Assembly (NCBI GenBank): GCA_009873635.1 | Contig: WAHY01000013.1 | Span: 1-61,625 of the forward strand | DNA length: 61,625 nucleotides | From: Nitrospinota bacterium | Lineage (GTDB): Bacteria; Nitrospinota; Nitrospinia; Nitrospinales; VA-1 | Direction of reading: 5' to 3' | Part shown: piece by piece, positions 28,387-37,388 of the stretch | Layout: every line of letters starts with the position of its first letter | Position numbering within the stretch: position 1 is the stretch's first letter | The notes under the pieces: generated by a model | Told to the model about the DNA's origin: nothing | Databases searched by the model: none | Seen by the model: the letters and a program-made list of their open reading frames with translations, nothing else | Made by a program: the position numbers and the translations under genes

Positions 28387-28554
28387 TTATCTCCCGGTAG
28401 CTTTGTGAATATTTTCTTTTAAAGAGGAAGACTTGTCCGGGGTTGGGTCTATCAACGGCCAGATCAAAATAAACAGAATAAATCCGGCAACAACAATCCC
28501 GATAATAGAACCGACCCAGTCCATCAGGCCATACTTTTCTTCCTCGTCACTCAC
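28387..28554 (-). CDS. Very small single-pass membrane protein (55 aa)
   Basis: Begins at GTG 28554, overlapping the methyltransferase stop as GTGA (four bases), a classic translational-coupling overlap. It has an acidic start (MSDEEEKYGLMDW), one membrane helix (about residues 14-34), then a polar tail ending in ATGR. Frame is clean to TAA at 28387. No family recognised; coupling to the methyltransferase suggests a shared membrane function. Too short for most gene finders. Confidence 0.6.
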   Translation of the reverse strand: MSDEEEKYGLMDWVGSIIGIVVAGFILFILIWPLIDPTPDKSSSLKENIHKATGR

Positions 28555-29066
28555 AGTTCATTTTTATCCGATAAAGTTTTTGGTATCCAACGCGGCACCT
28601 GGCTTTTGTATTCCCTGTATGGTTCGCCAAACCTTTTTTCCAGGTCTGGTTCTTCCCAGGCTGGAATGAGAACCAGACACAACCCACAGAAGAACAGAAA
28701 CCACACTCCCAGTGGAACGGATCCAAAAAACAGGGCTTCTCCCAGTAATACCAGCAAGACACCTGCCATCATTGGATTTCGCATATGGATATATGGACCC
28801 TGTATCACCAGCTTCTTAGGCGGATCAAACGGAGCCGGTGTGCCCTCCCCCACTTCTGTAAAGAGAGAAACCGTCTTCCAACAGACAACTGCACCCGAAA
28901 AGATCATCAACGTTCCGGTCAAAGACCTAAAGCTATCAACAGAATAAGAAAAACGTGCAAGCACTCCTCCTGGACGCGAACACCATACCAGGAAAGCCGG
29001 GATAACCCCCATCACATTCAAAGGAAATATCAGAAACGCCTTGACCAACGAACGAGATAGTTTCAT
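28551..29066 (-). CDS. Isoprenylcysteine carboxyl methyltransferase / phospholipid methyltransferase-like membrane protein
   Basis: 171 residues with four or five membrane helices. The conserved AdoMet-binding C-terminal region is present: QGPYIHMRNPMMAGVLL near residues 89-105 and EEPDLEKRFGEPYREY near 138-153, then the VPRWIP tail. Such ICMT/PEMT-fold proteins methylate lipids or prenyl groups at the membrane; the substrate is unknown. It is the middle of a three-gene unit with a 26-residue peptide upstream and a 55-residue peptide overlapping its stop. Confidence 0.82.
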   Translation of the reverse strand: MKLSRSLVKAFLIFPLNVMGVIPAFLVWCSRPGGVLARFSYSVDSFRSLTGTLMIFSGAVVCWKTVSLFTEVGEGTPAPFDPPKKLVIQGPYIHMRNPMMAGVLLVLLGEALFFGSVPLGVWFLFFCGLCLVLIPAWEEPDLEKRFGEPYREYKSQVPRWIPKTLSDKNEL

Positions 29067-29092
29067 GTTCCCGGTTAGTTTTTATGAACTTT

Positions 29093-29173
29093 TTAACCGT
29101 AATCAAACACCATCAACACAATAAAACCTATGGTGACTATGGCCGAAAACCAAGCCATGAATTTAAGCATCAT
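29093..29173 (-). CDS. Tiny membrane peptide (26 aa)
   Basis: A 26-codon reading frame with an excellent ribosome site (GAGGTGG about six bases before ATG 29173). It encodes MMLKFMAWFSAI... ending VFDYG, one hydrophobic helix with short charged ends. It lies 26 bases upstream of the methyltransferase gene and is likely its leader peptide or a bona fide small membrane protein. No homologue recognised. Confidence 0.5.
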   Translation of the reverse strand: MMLKFMAWFSAIVTIGFIVLMVFDYG

Positions 29174-29458
29174 TTACCACCTCACAAGAGTGAAAGCAAA
29201 AATTAATACTGGCAAAGATCTCTTTCACAAGGGATCTTTCACAATACAATTGGAAACGTTATAAGGCTAATTCTTTTATAATAATTGCAACAACAGGCTT
29301 TTTGTTGGAAAATTTTTATAAAAAGTGATTTTTTTGAAGGGAAGCAGTGGCGAAAGAACATCAGCCTGAGGAAAAATGCCAGAAGCTCTGGTAAGTTTTT
29401 ATAGGTTAGTAAAATTATAAACCTACATCCAAAACCCAAAGGTTATCAAGACTGTTTT
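29174..29458. other. Intergenic region upstream of the tiny membrane peptide
   Basis: About 285 bases, AT-rich, between the peptide operon (leftward) and the helicase 3' end. It should carry the operon promoter. Several short frames exist but none has coding character or a ribosome site; no RNA gene was seen. Confidence 0.3.
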
Positions 29459-30787
29459 TTAAGCAGTTGCAACTGGTTTTGAGCCGCGGTTGCGGGATTT
29501 TTTCCCAGGTTTAACCGAAAAGTATTTTTTTCTGCTCTGGATTTTCCTCTTTTTTGCAGCTGAATTGAAATTACGCCCGGATAAATGTCTTCTCCCAGAA
29601 GCACTCTTCCGTTTTGACTTTGTGGCTACAGACTCGGAATGATAGGGATGGTCTGCCACAACAGTTACTGTCCTGTTTATCGTTTTCTCTATTTTTCGCA
29701 GATAACCCTTCTCACCGTGATCGCAAAAAGATAGAGCGATCCCCGATGCTCCCGCTCTGGCTGTCCTGCCAACCCTATGGACATAACTCTCGGCTTCATT
29801 AGGAAGTTCATAGTTGATAACGTGGGAGATTCCTTCGACATCCAAACCTCGTGACGCAACATCCGTAGCTACCAGAACACGAACTTTTCCCGAACGAAAC
29901 TTTCTCAGTGCCTCCATTCGCGAAGCCTGAGACTTGTTTCCATGAATCGTATCAGCCTTGATTTTAGCTTTCCCAAGATTTCTGACAATCCTGTTTGCCC
30001 CGTGTTTGGTTCGAGAGAATACAAGTGCCCTTTTAAAGCTGGTTTCCTGCAATACAGCTTCCAGCAAAGCGCCTTTGTTTTCACGATCTACAAACAAAAC
30101 ACGCTGATCAATTTTGTCCACAGTGCTTGCCGGTGGATTCACAGATATTCGTACCGGGTCTTTAAGAAACTGTTTTGTAAGTCGCAGGATGTCTTCGGGC
30201 AGCGTAGCCGAAAATAGCATCGACTGGCGTTTTTCCGGTGTCATCGCATATATTTTCTTAATATCCGGTAGAAATCCCATATCCAGCATACGGTCTGCCT
30301 CGTCAAGCACAAACACTTCTATATTATCCAATCTAAGGAAACCCTGTTGATACAAATCCAGCAGCCTTCCCGGTGTAGAAATCAATATGTCCACACCTCT
30401 CTTTAAAGCAGAGATCTGTAGTTTTGGGCTCACTCCTCCATAAATCACAGCCTGTTTCATATTCAGGTGCTTGCCATAAACCCGGAAACTGTCGCTGATT
30501 TGAACAGCCAGTTCTCGGGTTGGGGTAAGTATCAAGGAACGCGCACCTTTTGCGCCGGGAGTTCGCTTTTCACCCGATAAACGTTGCAAAATAGGTAAAG
30601 CAAATGCTGCTGTTTTCCCAGTGCCGGTTTGTGCGCAGCCCAGAAGGTCCCTCCCCTGCAAAAGATGCGGAATAGATTTTCTCTGTATCGGTGTTGGTGT
30701 GGTGTACTTCTCACCATCAACAGCACGTTGAAGAGGTTCGGAAAGGTTGAGAGCTTCAAAGCCCAATGCAGGTGATTCGATTGTCAT
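29459..30787 (-). CDS. DEAD-box ATP-dependent RNA helicase, RhlE-like
   Basis: 442 residues. All core helicase motifs are visible: Q-motif with TPTPIQ, motif I AQTGTGKT near residue 55, PTREL, DEAD at about 165 (VLDEADRMLDMGF), SATLP, ATDVASRGLD and HRVGRTARAG. The final 70 residues are strongly basic (RKSASGRRH, KKRKIQSRKK), a tail that binds RNA in RhlE-like helicases. Role: RNA unwinding in ribosome assembly or cold adaptation. A 17-base hairpin (30813-30829) sits 26 bases before the start codon, in what should be the untranslated leader. Confidence 0.93.
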   Translation of the reverse strand: MTIESPALGFEALNLSEPLQRAVDGEKYTTPTPIQRKSIPHLLQGRDLLGCAQTGTGKTAAFALPILQRLSGEKRTPGAKGARSLILTPTRELAVQISDSFRVYGKHLNMKQAVIYGGVSPKLQISALKRGVDILISTPGRLLDLYQQGFLRLDNIEVFVLDEADRMLDMGFLPDIKKIYAMTPEKRQSMLFSATLPEDILRLTKQFLKDPVRISVNPPASTVDKIDQRVLFVDRENKGALLEAVLQETSFKRALVFSRTKHGANRIVRNLGKAKIKADTIHGNKSQASRMEALRKFRSGKVRVLVATDVASRGLDVEGISHVINYELPNEAESYVHRVGRTARAGASGIALSFCDHGEKGYLRKIEKTINRTVTVVADHPYHSESVATKSKRKSASGRRHLSGRNFNSAAKKRKIQSRKKYFSVKPGKKSRNRGSKPVATA

Positions 30788-31135
30788 AATTTTCCTTATC
30801 AGAAACTGGATAGCCCATTGAACATGGGCATCAAACTAACTCTTGAATATACCGCTCTAAATCTCAAACTGAGATCTATGAGTTATAATTAATAAATCAG
30901 GATTTGAGCTTATTATGAGAAAATGAGGGAGAAATCAGACAACCGGTGGTCCGGGAGGCGACTCAATCTTAAAACATTACCAGTTATGGCAATACACCTG
31001 TAATTCTCTAGAAGGCTAAATCTCCTTAAGTATTTCTCATTCTAATTCAAGTCTTTATAAAACACCAGAACTTATTAATCTTAATTGGTTTAGCATTCAG
31101 GCCCTTAACAATCTCACTTTTTACAGATCAGCCTA
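30788..31135. other. Intergenic region upstream of the DEAD-box helicase, with leader hairpin
   Basis: About 350 bases. It contains the perfect hairpin GCCCAT-TGAAC-ATGGGC at 30813-30829, which would fall in the helicase leader. The rest is AT-rich with no gene remnant seen. Both the leftward helicase promoter and the rightward pseudogene promoter should be here. Confidence 0.4.
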
Positions 31136-31873
31136 ATGATTTGTCCTAAATGCCAATTTGAACAAGTCGAGTCAAAAACCTGTGTTAATTGTGAAGTTAT
31201 ATTTTCAAAATACCGTTCTTACCTGGAACGTAAGCAAAAGATAAAAGATGAAATTGCCACTGAACCTATAGAAGAATATCTTCCTACTGCAACCGTTCAT
31301 AAATTTGCATTTTTAAATCAACCCTGGAAACCCTTAACAACACCGGCATTTATTTTTCTTTCACTACTTTTTTTATGTATTTATTGTTTTTTTCTAAAAC
31401 AACACAATTCGCAGATTGGAATTTTTTTACAGGAATGATTCATAATGTGAACCTCGTCTTCCATGAAGCAGGGCATGCTCTCTATTGGAATATTCGGGAA
31501 TAATACCCTGACAGTTTTTGGAGGAAGTTTGAATTAAATACTGATCCCTGTTATTACTTTTTCATCATTTTATTACCCACGAGATAAGGTTGGTGCCAGT
31601 TTTGGCCTGTTTTGGTTTTTTGGAAATTTTATTGATGTAAGTATTTATATGTCAGGTGGGAGTTATTTAAACCTTCCCCTGATCGGAGAGTTGGATATGG
31701 AAGCTCACGACTGGCGGAATCTGTTCAATAAATTTGATTTATGGGGGATTGACCAGGTGCTTTCAAATTCAATGCTTTACCTAGGCTGGGCTGGAGTCAT
31801 TGTGTCCTGAATCTGGCTTTTTAAAAGTTGGCGGGAAGACAGCAATAAGGGGTCAAAAAATCAATTAGACTAA
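31136..31873 (+). pseudogene. Decayed zinc-ribbon/HEAGH membrane protein gene
   Basis: From ATG 31136 the frame gives a zinc ribbon (MICPKC...CVNC), a linker and a membrane helix, then loses sense near 31395-31400, in or just after a T-rich tract. Sense resumes one frame over (ADWNFFTGMIHNVNLVFHEAGHA, with the HEAGH metalloprotease-type motif) and stops at about 31501. Sense resumes again in the first frame from about 31496 with VFGGSLN-stop-ILIPVITF, FYYPRDKVGASFGLFWFFGNFIDVSIYM and YLGWAGVIVS-stop-IWLFKSW, ending at 31873. At least two frameshifts and two nonsense codons make it a pseudogene. The intact gene would encode about 245 residues with several helices, perhaps a membrane metallopeptidase; family not recognised. 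Confidence 0.75.
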
Positions 31874-32130
31874 GCAATTTTATCAACTGGTTTTTCTTCA
31901 TCTCTTTTAGGAGTAGTTTTATACAAGCCGTCGCCATCCCTCCTTCTTTTGTTTTTAATCATCGACTGAGAACACCAATCTTTACCCATATTCCCTTCCC
32001 GCGCCAGACTAAATTTTCTCACCTCATTGCATTCCGGGCAATGAACACTGATATTATTGTCTAAAGCTCGGGATACAACAAATCTCAATTCAGCTGAGCA
32101 TTGCTCACAAGAATAAACAAAAGAAGGCAT
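31870..32130 (-). CDS. Small FmdB-like zinc-ribbon protein
   Basis: 86 residues. The first 40 form a zinc ribbon (YSCEQCSAELRF then VHCPECNEV), as in FmdB-type regulatory proteins, followed by a basic tail with KNKRRRDGDG. Function unknown; such small proteins are often nucleic-acid binding. Its stop overlaps the end of the upstream pseudogene by four bases on the opposite strand. Confidence 0.65.
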   Translation of the reverse strand: MPSFVYSCEQCSAELRFVVSRALDNNISVHCPECNEVRKFSLAREGNMGKDWCSQSMIKNKRRRDGDGLYKTTPKRDEEKPVDKIA

Positions 32131-32328
32131 AAAAAATACTTAGAGGAAAAAACAAGTAAGACGATTATTTACAACTACTCGTAAAAAGATAAGATCTCAA
32201 TTTATTTTTGGCAATAATAGAGTTTAGATTTATCATCTTGAAAAACCAAAAAAATTTACCAACTTTATATCAGAAATAAAAAAAATCTGAAATAAAAAAA
32301 CACTACGATTTTTTAAAAGTTTTTCAAA

Positions 32329-32949
32329 ATGGGCGATTTAACTGAACTAATTAAAACATTTGTAATTCTTCTGGCTATTATTGACCCCATCGGTAACCTT
32401 GCGATTTACATTTCCCTGACTGCTGACAAAACCATAGAGGAACATAACTCAATAGTTTTCAAAACATGTTGTGCATCTGTAGCTTTATTGACCTTATCCT
32501 TTCTCTTTGGAAAATATATTGTGGCTTTTTTTGGTATTCAAATGCCGGCTTTCAAATTGATAGGAGGTATTTTCCTGGTTTATATAGCTTTTACTATGCT
32601 GACTGATAGTAAAACCTCATTTTTGATTTCCCAGGATACAGAAGCAAAAGAGGATATTGCCTTCATGCCAATGACCTTTCCCCTTTTTATAGGACCCGCA
32701 GCTATAAGTTCTGTAATTATTCAATCCAGTGAATTTAATTTATGGACAACCAAAATATTTTCCATAGTTGAATTCATACTTATAGGCATCCTGATCTGGA
32801 TATCCTTAAAACTTGCCAATAAAATTCTGTTGTTCCTGGGAAAAGGAGGTATCAAGTTTATCACCCAGATTATGGGACTTCTTCTGGGTAGCCTGGCCAT
32901 AGGAATAATCGCTGATGAGCTGAAGATTCTTTTACCAGGGCTATCTTAA
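32329..32949 (+). CDS. MarC-family integral membrane protein
   Basis: 206 residues, six helices. Family signatures: TFVILLAIIDPIGNLAIY at the N-terminus and the matching second-half segment PLFIGPAAISSVI near residue 120. E. coli MarC is an inner-membrane protein of unresolved function (earlier antibiotic-export claims were withdrawn). It stands alone with AT-rich flanks on both sides. Confidence 0.88.
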   Translation: MGDLTELIKTFVILLAIIDPIGNLAIYISLTADKTIEEHNSIVFKTCCASVALLTLSFLFGKYIVAFFGIQMPAFKLIGGIFLVYIAFTMLTDSKTSFLISQDTEAKEDIAFMPMTFPLFIGPAAISSVIIQSSEFNLWTTKIFSIVEFILIGILIWISLKLANKILLFLGKGGIKFITQIMGLLLGSLAIGIIADELKILLPGLS

Positions 32950-33399
32950 ATCCCCTAATACATCTTCATGGATTACATGAAAAATAGATCTGACTACATT
33001 CACTACCATTAGCGTTATTCTTATAATTCTGCTGGGATTTACGGTAAACTAGCTGAATGAGCCAAATATCCGAAAAAGTTTCGTAAACACTGTGTTCTTC
33101 GCGTTTTCCATATTATTGATTTTTTCGAGCTTTAAGATACTCTATATAGGATAAAAGTTGAAGAAGGCGTGATAACCTTTCATAGGACTTCGTGCCCTGT
33201 AAGGGTAAATCCAAAAAGAAGCGGTATCGCCACACTCCCTTCGGGAGTTCGCGATGACATCCTTAAACTTTTCTCAACTTGTTTTACAAAATGTTTAAAT
33301 ACAAATGTAGCTTATTGCACATAAAGTAAATTTCCCAATTATTTTTAATGTGTATGAGCATGTATTGCCTAAATTCAAATTAGGTGGCACAATTATTTT
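32950..33399. other. Intergenic region holding a REP-like palindrome
   Basis: About 450 bases. A frame near 32985-33050 reads hydrophobic (TTISVILIILLGFTVN) but has no start codon and may be a fragment. A nested palindrome is at 33226-33255 (described separately). The AT-rich final 100 bases should hold the ankyrin gene promoter. No other gene is seen. Confidence 0.35.
33226..33255. repeat. REP-like nested palindrome
   Basis: ATCGC (33226-33230) pairs with GCGAT (33251-33255) around an inner perfect stem ACTCCC (33234-33239) / GGGAGT (33243-33248) with a TTC loop. This resembles short extragenic palindromes dispersed in many genomes. Only one clear copy was noticed here. Confidence 0.45.
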
Positions 33400-34410
33400 A
33401 TGAACCCCGCATTAAAAATCGGGATAGCCCAAATTCTCTCTCTATCTATTTTTGGGACCGGTGTCGCTTTTGCCCTAGTGGATAAAGTTCCACCCGTGGC
33501 TGGTTCACTCTTCGATGAGTCTGACTATATTTCATCAGGCTTGCCCCAATTGCCTCCTCCTTCGACAACTAAACCGCTTAATCTGATATCGGTATATTCT
33601 CTCAACGAGGAAAAAAACCAATCGGTCCATACCGCCACTTTTGAAAAGTTATATAAAGCTATTGAACTAAATGATCTAGAGAAAGCAAAAAAGTTACTAA
33701 TAGGTTTAGATATTAATGGTCAGGACAAGCGCGGCATCACTCCGCTTTATAAATCTGTTTTCCACAATCGCACCGGATTGGTCCATTTACTGCTGGAACA
33801 AGGAGCAGATGCCAATCTCACAGATCACGAAGGCCTCAGCCCGCTTCATGTTGCCGCATTGGAAAATCTGGGAAAACTGGTACCAGTGCTACTGGATCGG
33901 GGAGCCGATTTAGAAGCTAAAGATAATTATGGTTATACTCCCCTACATCTCGCCGTCGACCAGGGTAGTACCAAATCTGCCAGTGCGTTGATTGAAAGGG
34001 GCGCTAATGTAAACAATCGTTCTGACTGGGACAACACTCCATTGCATGCTTCCGTCGCCAGCGGGAATATGAAACTCGTCAAGCTATTGCTCAAAGAAGG
34101 TGCAAAGATTGATGCAATAGACAGGCTGGGCCGCTCAGTTCTGCACTGGGTAGCGGAAAAAGGTTTTCTTAGTATTGCCAAGTTTCTGATCATTAAAGGC
34201 GCTCCCATTCACCAACAGGATAAGGATGGACATACCCCCCTTCATGAAGCGGCAAGATGGGACCAGCGCAAGATGGCCAAACTTTTTCTGTTACACGGAG
34301 CCAACGTGAACGCCAAAGGTATAGACGGTCGCGGTCCGTTGCATCTTGCCATCGCGAATGGAAATATTGATATTGCCAACCTGCTCAAACGCCATGGCGC
34401 TATATTGTAA
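33400..34410 (+). CDS. Exported ankyrin-repeat protein
   Basis: 336 residues. An N-terminal signal peptide (IAQILSLSIFGTGVAFA, cleavage near residue 26) directs it to the periplasm. After a proline-rich linker (about 50-65) come seven or eight ankyrin repeats of 33 residues, for example GITPLYKSVFHNRTGLVHLLLEQGAD, GLSPLHVAALENLGKLVPVLLDRGAD and GHTPLHEAARWDQRKMAKLFLLHGAN. Ankyrin repeats bind protein partners; a periplasmic location is unusual but known. It probably starts a run with the small membrane protein at 34461. Confidence 0.87.
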   Translation: MNPALKIGIAQILSLSIFGTGVAFALVDKVPPVAGSLFDESDYISSGLPQLPPPSTTKPLNLISVYSLNEEKNQSVHTATFEKLYKAIELNDLEKAKKLLIGLDINGQDKRGITPLYKSVFHNRTGLVHLLLEQGADANLTDHEGLSPLHVAALENLGKLVPVLLDRGADLEAKDNYGYTPLHLAVDQGSTKSASALIERGANVNNRSDWDNTPLHASVASGNMKLVKLLLKEGAKIDAIDRLGRSVLHWVAEKGFLSIAKFLIIKGAPIHQQDKDGHTPLHEAARWDQRKMAKLFLLHGANVNAKGIDGRGPLHLAIANGNIDIANLLKRHGAIL

Positions 34411-34460
34411 CAGGCTTATCGAGTGCTCCAACATCAGTCCATATTCGTTTCATATTCAGA

Positions 34461-34781
34461 ATGAAAAATTACGCAATCTATTTATTACTTTTTATCGGGG
34501 TTTCCTGTGTCTCTTTGTTTGCCATGAAGTTTATTCTCTGGACCATGTTTAATTGGGGAGGGCTGGGTGCTATCATCCTGGCCCTGATCTTTACCAGTAT
34601 TTATATTGGCGGATTTATATTGACCACTAAACTCTGGGAAAATTATGACCAACACGTTTCTCATGCTGGCATGAAATGTATATGGGTTCTTGGTTTCGTG
34701 CAGTTAGCCGTTTTAGGAATTCTCTATCACCTTTTGCCTCAGTTTTTTCCAGCCTTTATTGCTGAGTTCTTCTTCTCCTGA
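34461..34781 (+). CDS. Small inner-membrane protein
   Basis: 106 residues, three membrane helices (about 4-22, 32-56 and 70-92) separated by short loops, with an HVSHAG loop between the second and third. No family recognised. It starts 50 bases after the ankyrin gene on the same strand. Confidence 0.6.
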   Translation: MKNYAIYLLLFIGVSCVSLFAMKFILWTMFNWGGLGAIILALIFTSIYIGGFILTTKLWENYDQHVSHAGMKCIWVLGFVQLAVLGILYHLLPQFFPAFIAEFFFS

Positions 34782-34825
34782 GTCCATAAAACCCTGAGCC
34801 CGACTCGTTATGCATTAGGCTCTAC

Positions 34826-35128
34826 ATGATCTTCCTCTACAGGAATCAATACATACGCAGAGCTACATCCCTGACTTTGGCTGAAAAGAAAACATTCGCA
34901 AATATAGAAGAAGAAATAAAGCACGATATACAACAAGTCCTTTTGGGAATGTTCATGGTGTGCCAATTTCAATTTATTATAGGAAAATCTGAGACATGTT
35001 CGAAAGACGGCTTAAAGAAGAAATCCACCGATGGTTGGAAAGTCAATGAAGACTCGGAAATGAAAAAGAAATTTGAAGATTATGATCTTTATATTGATCC
35101 CAAAAAAATACCAGGAACAACCTGTTAA
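34826..35128 (+). CDS. Hypothetical protein, doubtful
   Basis: 100 residues with a weak hydrophobic patch (LLGMFMVCQFQFII) and a lysine-rich C-terminus (DGLKKKSTDGWKVNEDSEMKKKFEDYDLYID). The C-terminal half looks coding in composition; the N-terminal 25 residues do not, and no ribosome site is visible. It could be the 3' part of a degraded gene. Confidence 0.35.
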   Translation: MIFLYRNQYIRRATSLTLAEKKTFANIEEEIKHDIQQVLLGMFMVCQFQFIIGKSETCSKDGLKKKSTDGWKVNEDSEMKKKFEDYDLYIDPKKIPGTTC

Positions 35129-35268
35129 TCACAGCCAAACATAAAAACTCTGGAACCACGTGGGAGATAACCCACAAAGGGAAAAAATCCCTTAAAGAAT
35201 CAAAAAATAAAGTTTCAGAGAAAACTCAAATTTAAAAAACCTCGTTCAGCGGAGAGGGAAGAAAAAAA

Positions 35269-36552
35269 TCAATGGCCTGAATTCACATCAACAGCCATCA
35301 CTGTGGCTTGAGGGAATACCGCTCCTGACCCTCTCAGAATAAGATCCACCTTTGAGCTTAATTGCCTGGTGAAATCCCGTACCTCCACAAATCCGTTCCT
35401 CTCTTTGAATGCTTGTACAGGGACTATATGTGCTTTACCTTCCTTAACAATATATACGGCTGTCCCCTGTTCAGAAATAACCAGGGCTGTAGCAGGAACA
35501 TGCAGCACATTCCTTCGCTTACCCATAAAAAGTTGAGCTTCAAAAGTAAGGCCGGGAAACAAATTTGAATCTTTACCATCCAAGTCTATCCAGAAATTAA
35601 TATTACCTGAATAGATATTAGCATCCGGGATAACTTGAATACGCTTAGCATGCTTCTTATCTATAAAAATTTTGGCACCAATTTCTTTTATAAATATTTC
35701 GATACTTTCCAATTTGTTTAACTTTTCACGGTACCCTTGAGGTAATGTCATGACCGCTTTCAATCCCTGAGACGAAACCATCTCTGTAACCGGGGTGCCC
35801 CGTTTAACAAACGTTCCCTGCTCAACAAGTTTATTAATGACCACCCCATCAAAAGAAGCTCGAATGGATGTTTTACTCAAGTTCAACAAAGTCTGGTCAT
35901 ATTGCTTCTTAATGGCTTCCACTTCCGCAATACGTTTAGCGATATCTTCTTCCCTGGCTTGCAAGCCCGCTTTCCGGCTACTTTGACGGGCCTTCAATCG
36001 CTCTTCCGCACGGCGGACCTCGTCAATGATATTATCAAGGGAAGACTGTGCCATCACTCCATCCTTGACCAACCGCTCAATCCTTTTCCGTTTTATCAAA
36101 GCCAGGTCCAGACTGCTTTGCGCGGCATCTTCCCGGGTTTTAAGTTTCTTCTGCTCTTCAGGACGCAAACCCATTTCTGCTATCTCGAGTTCCTTTGATG
36201 CAGAATCAAGCCTGTGCTGCAAACGCTCAACTTCCAGTTGATAGTTTTCAGGATCAATTTTTGCCAGAACATCACCCTCTTTGACATGCATTCCTTCTTT
36301 GGCGGAAATTTCAATAATTTTTCCATCGACTTCAGCAGAAAGGAAAACACGTTTAACCTCGAGAACAGTGCCAACAGTCCGCACATGATCTTTCACGTCC
36401 ATTCTCACCACCTTGCCAAGCTCAACCGGCAGGGAAAACCCTTTGGGTTTTTTGGCCTCAACAGCATCTTTTTGCACGGAACAACCCGAAAACAAAACAG
36501 CCAATGTATATATAAAGGGAATGAAACTTCTATGGCTTGAAAATTTAAACAT
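35269..36552 (-). CDS. RND-type efflux periplasmic adaptor (membrane-fusion protein), orphan
   Basis: 427 residues from ATG 36552, which gives a lipoprotein signal (SFIPFIYTLAVLFSGC). Order: N-terminal barrel/lipoyl strand (RTVGTVLEVKRVFLSAEVDGKI, AKEGMHVKEGDVLAKIDPENY), a long coiled-coil hairpin with a glutamine/lysine-rich turn (residues 105-215), the second lipoyl half (TSIRASFDGVVINKLVEQGTFVKRG), then beta-barrel and membrane-proximal domains (LHVPATALVISEQGTAVYIV). It should bridge an inner-membrane RND pump and an outer-membrane channel, but neither is adjacent. Confidence 0.88.
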   Translation of the reverse strand: MFKFSSHRSFIPFIYTLAVLFSGCSVQKDAVEAKKPKGFSLPVELGKVVRMDVKDHVRTVGTVLEVKRVFLSAEVDGKIIEISAKEGMHVKEGDVLAKIDPENYQLEVERLQHRLDSASKELEIAEMGLRPEEQKKLKTREDAAQSSLDLALIKRKRIERLVKDGVMAQSSLDNIIDEVRRAEERLKARQSSRKAGLQAREEDIAKRIAEVEAIKKQYDQTLLNLSKTSIRASFDGVVINKLVEQGTFVKRGTPVTEMVSSQGLKAVMTLPQGYREKLNKLESIEIFIKEIGAKIFIDKKHAKRIQVIPDANIYSGNINFWIDLDGKDSNLFPGLTFEAQLFMGKRRNVLHVPATALVISEQGTAVYIVKEGKAHIVPVQAFKERNGFVEVRDFTRQLSSKVDLILRGSGAVFPQATVMAVDVNSGH

Positions 36553-36825
36553 ATTAAACAAAATCCAATTATAGATTACCCGATCTGTTCGTATCGGTTT
36601 TTTCACTCAGTTTCATTAGACCAACACATTCATTTATAAATCTTTACGCCACTCCTCCTGCGCACGCCTCAGAGGGTATTTCTTTATCACTCTATACAAG
36701 CTATGATCGATTTTAATAAACAAAGAATATTATTAGATTAAAAGTGTAGCCGGAACAACAATATAAAACAGACAAATTATTTTTAACTAATCGTTAATAT
36801 TAATCTTTTGATATCGGAGTTAAAT

Positions 36826-37056
36826 GTGAATAAAACGGACCGGATTCTCTTACTATTTTTAATAACAGGAATTTGGGTGCTTATAGGAACGCTTTGGTTT
36901 AGACCAGATATGGTTGTTGCTGATCCTATCAAAAACACGCCAGATCATGTTACAGGAGAACACAAACACAGCACCAATGACATTACAAAGTTTAAATGGA
37001 AGGTAAGACGAATTGTCGAGGATTGTTCGGTGTCTGAAGAAGAAATATTCTGCTAG
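36826..37056 (+). CDS. Small single-pass membrane protein
   Basis: 76 residues from GTG 36826, with GGAG about seven bases upstream. One membrane helix (residues 6-24: ILLLFLITGIWVLIG), then a His-containing segment (GEHKHSTND) and a C-terminal VEDCSVSEEEIFC with two Cys. No family recognised. A TTG start 18 bases earlier is less likely because the ribosome site would be lost. Confidence 0.6.
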   Translation: MNKTDRILLLFLITGIWVLIGTLWFRPDMVVADPIKNTPDHVTGEHKHSTNDITKFKWKVRRIVEDCSVSEEEIFC

Positions 37057-37230
37057 AAGGATATCAACGTAAAAGCCGGCAAAAATTAATCCTTGATATA
37101 AATTATAATGGTTTGATAAAACAGACAAATTGCTGTGGAAAGTATTGCTTGAAATAATCATTTCATGCGAGTGTGTTTATTTAGTAAAATACAACTTTAA
37201 TAATTAAAAAGGTAATATGAGGTCTGAGAA

Positions 37231-37371
37231 ATGTCTATGCCGGATAAAGCAAATTACATCCTCTATAGTATAGTTTATATCGTTATAGGGGTTGCTATAT
37301 TACGTGGGTTTTTCAAGGTTTCAGGTTCTTCAAAAAAATTTCCGCGATCGATAAAAGAAGAAAAAGAATAA
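37231..37371 (+). CDS. Very small single-pass membrane protein (46 aa)
   Basis: ATG 37231 with GAGG about nine bases upstream. Encodes MSMPDKANYILYSIVYIVIG... with one helix (residues 10-26) and a basic/acidic C-terminus (KKFPRSIKEEKE). The frame is clean to TAA at 37369. No family recognised; it lies 17 bases before the next exported-protein gene and may share its transcript. Confidence 0.5.
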   Translation: MSMPDKANYILYSIVYIVIGVAILRGFFKVSGSSKKFPRSIKEEKE

Positions 37372-37388
37372 TATCTTTTCCACTGAGA

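Noticed and set aside
29239-29439. 66-codon minus-strand frame
   Set aside because: Low-complexity Phe/Leu/Cys composition from AT-rich DNA and no ribosome site.
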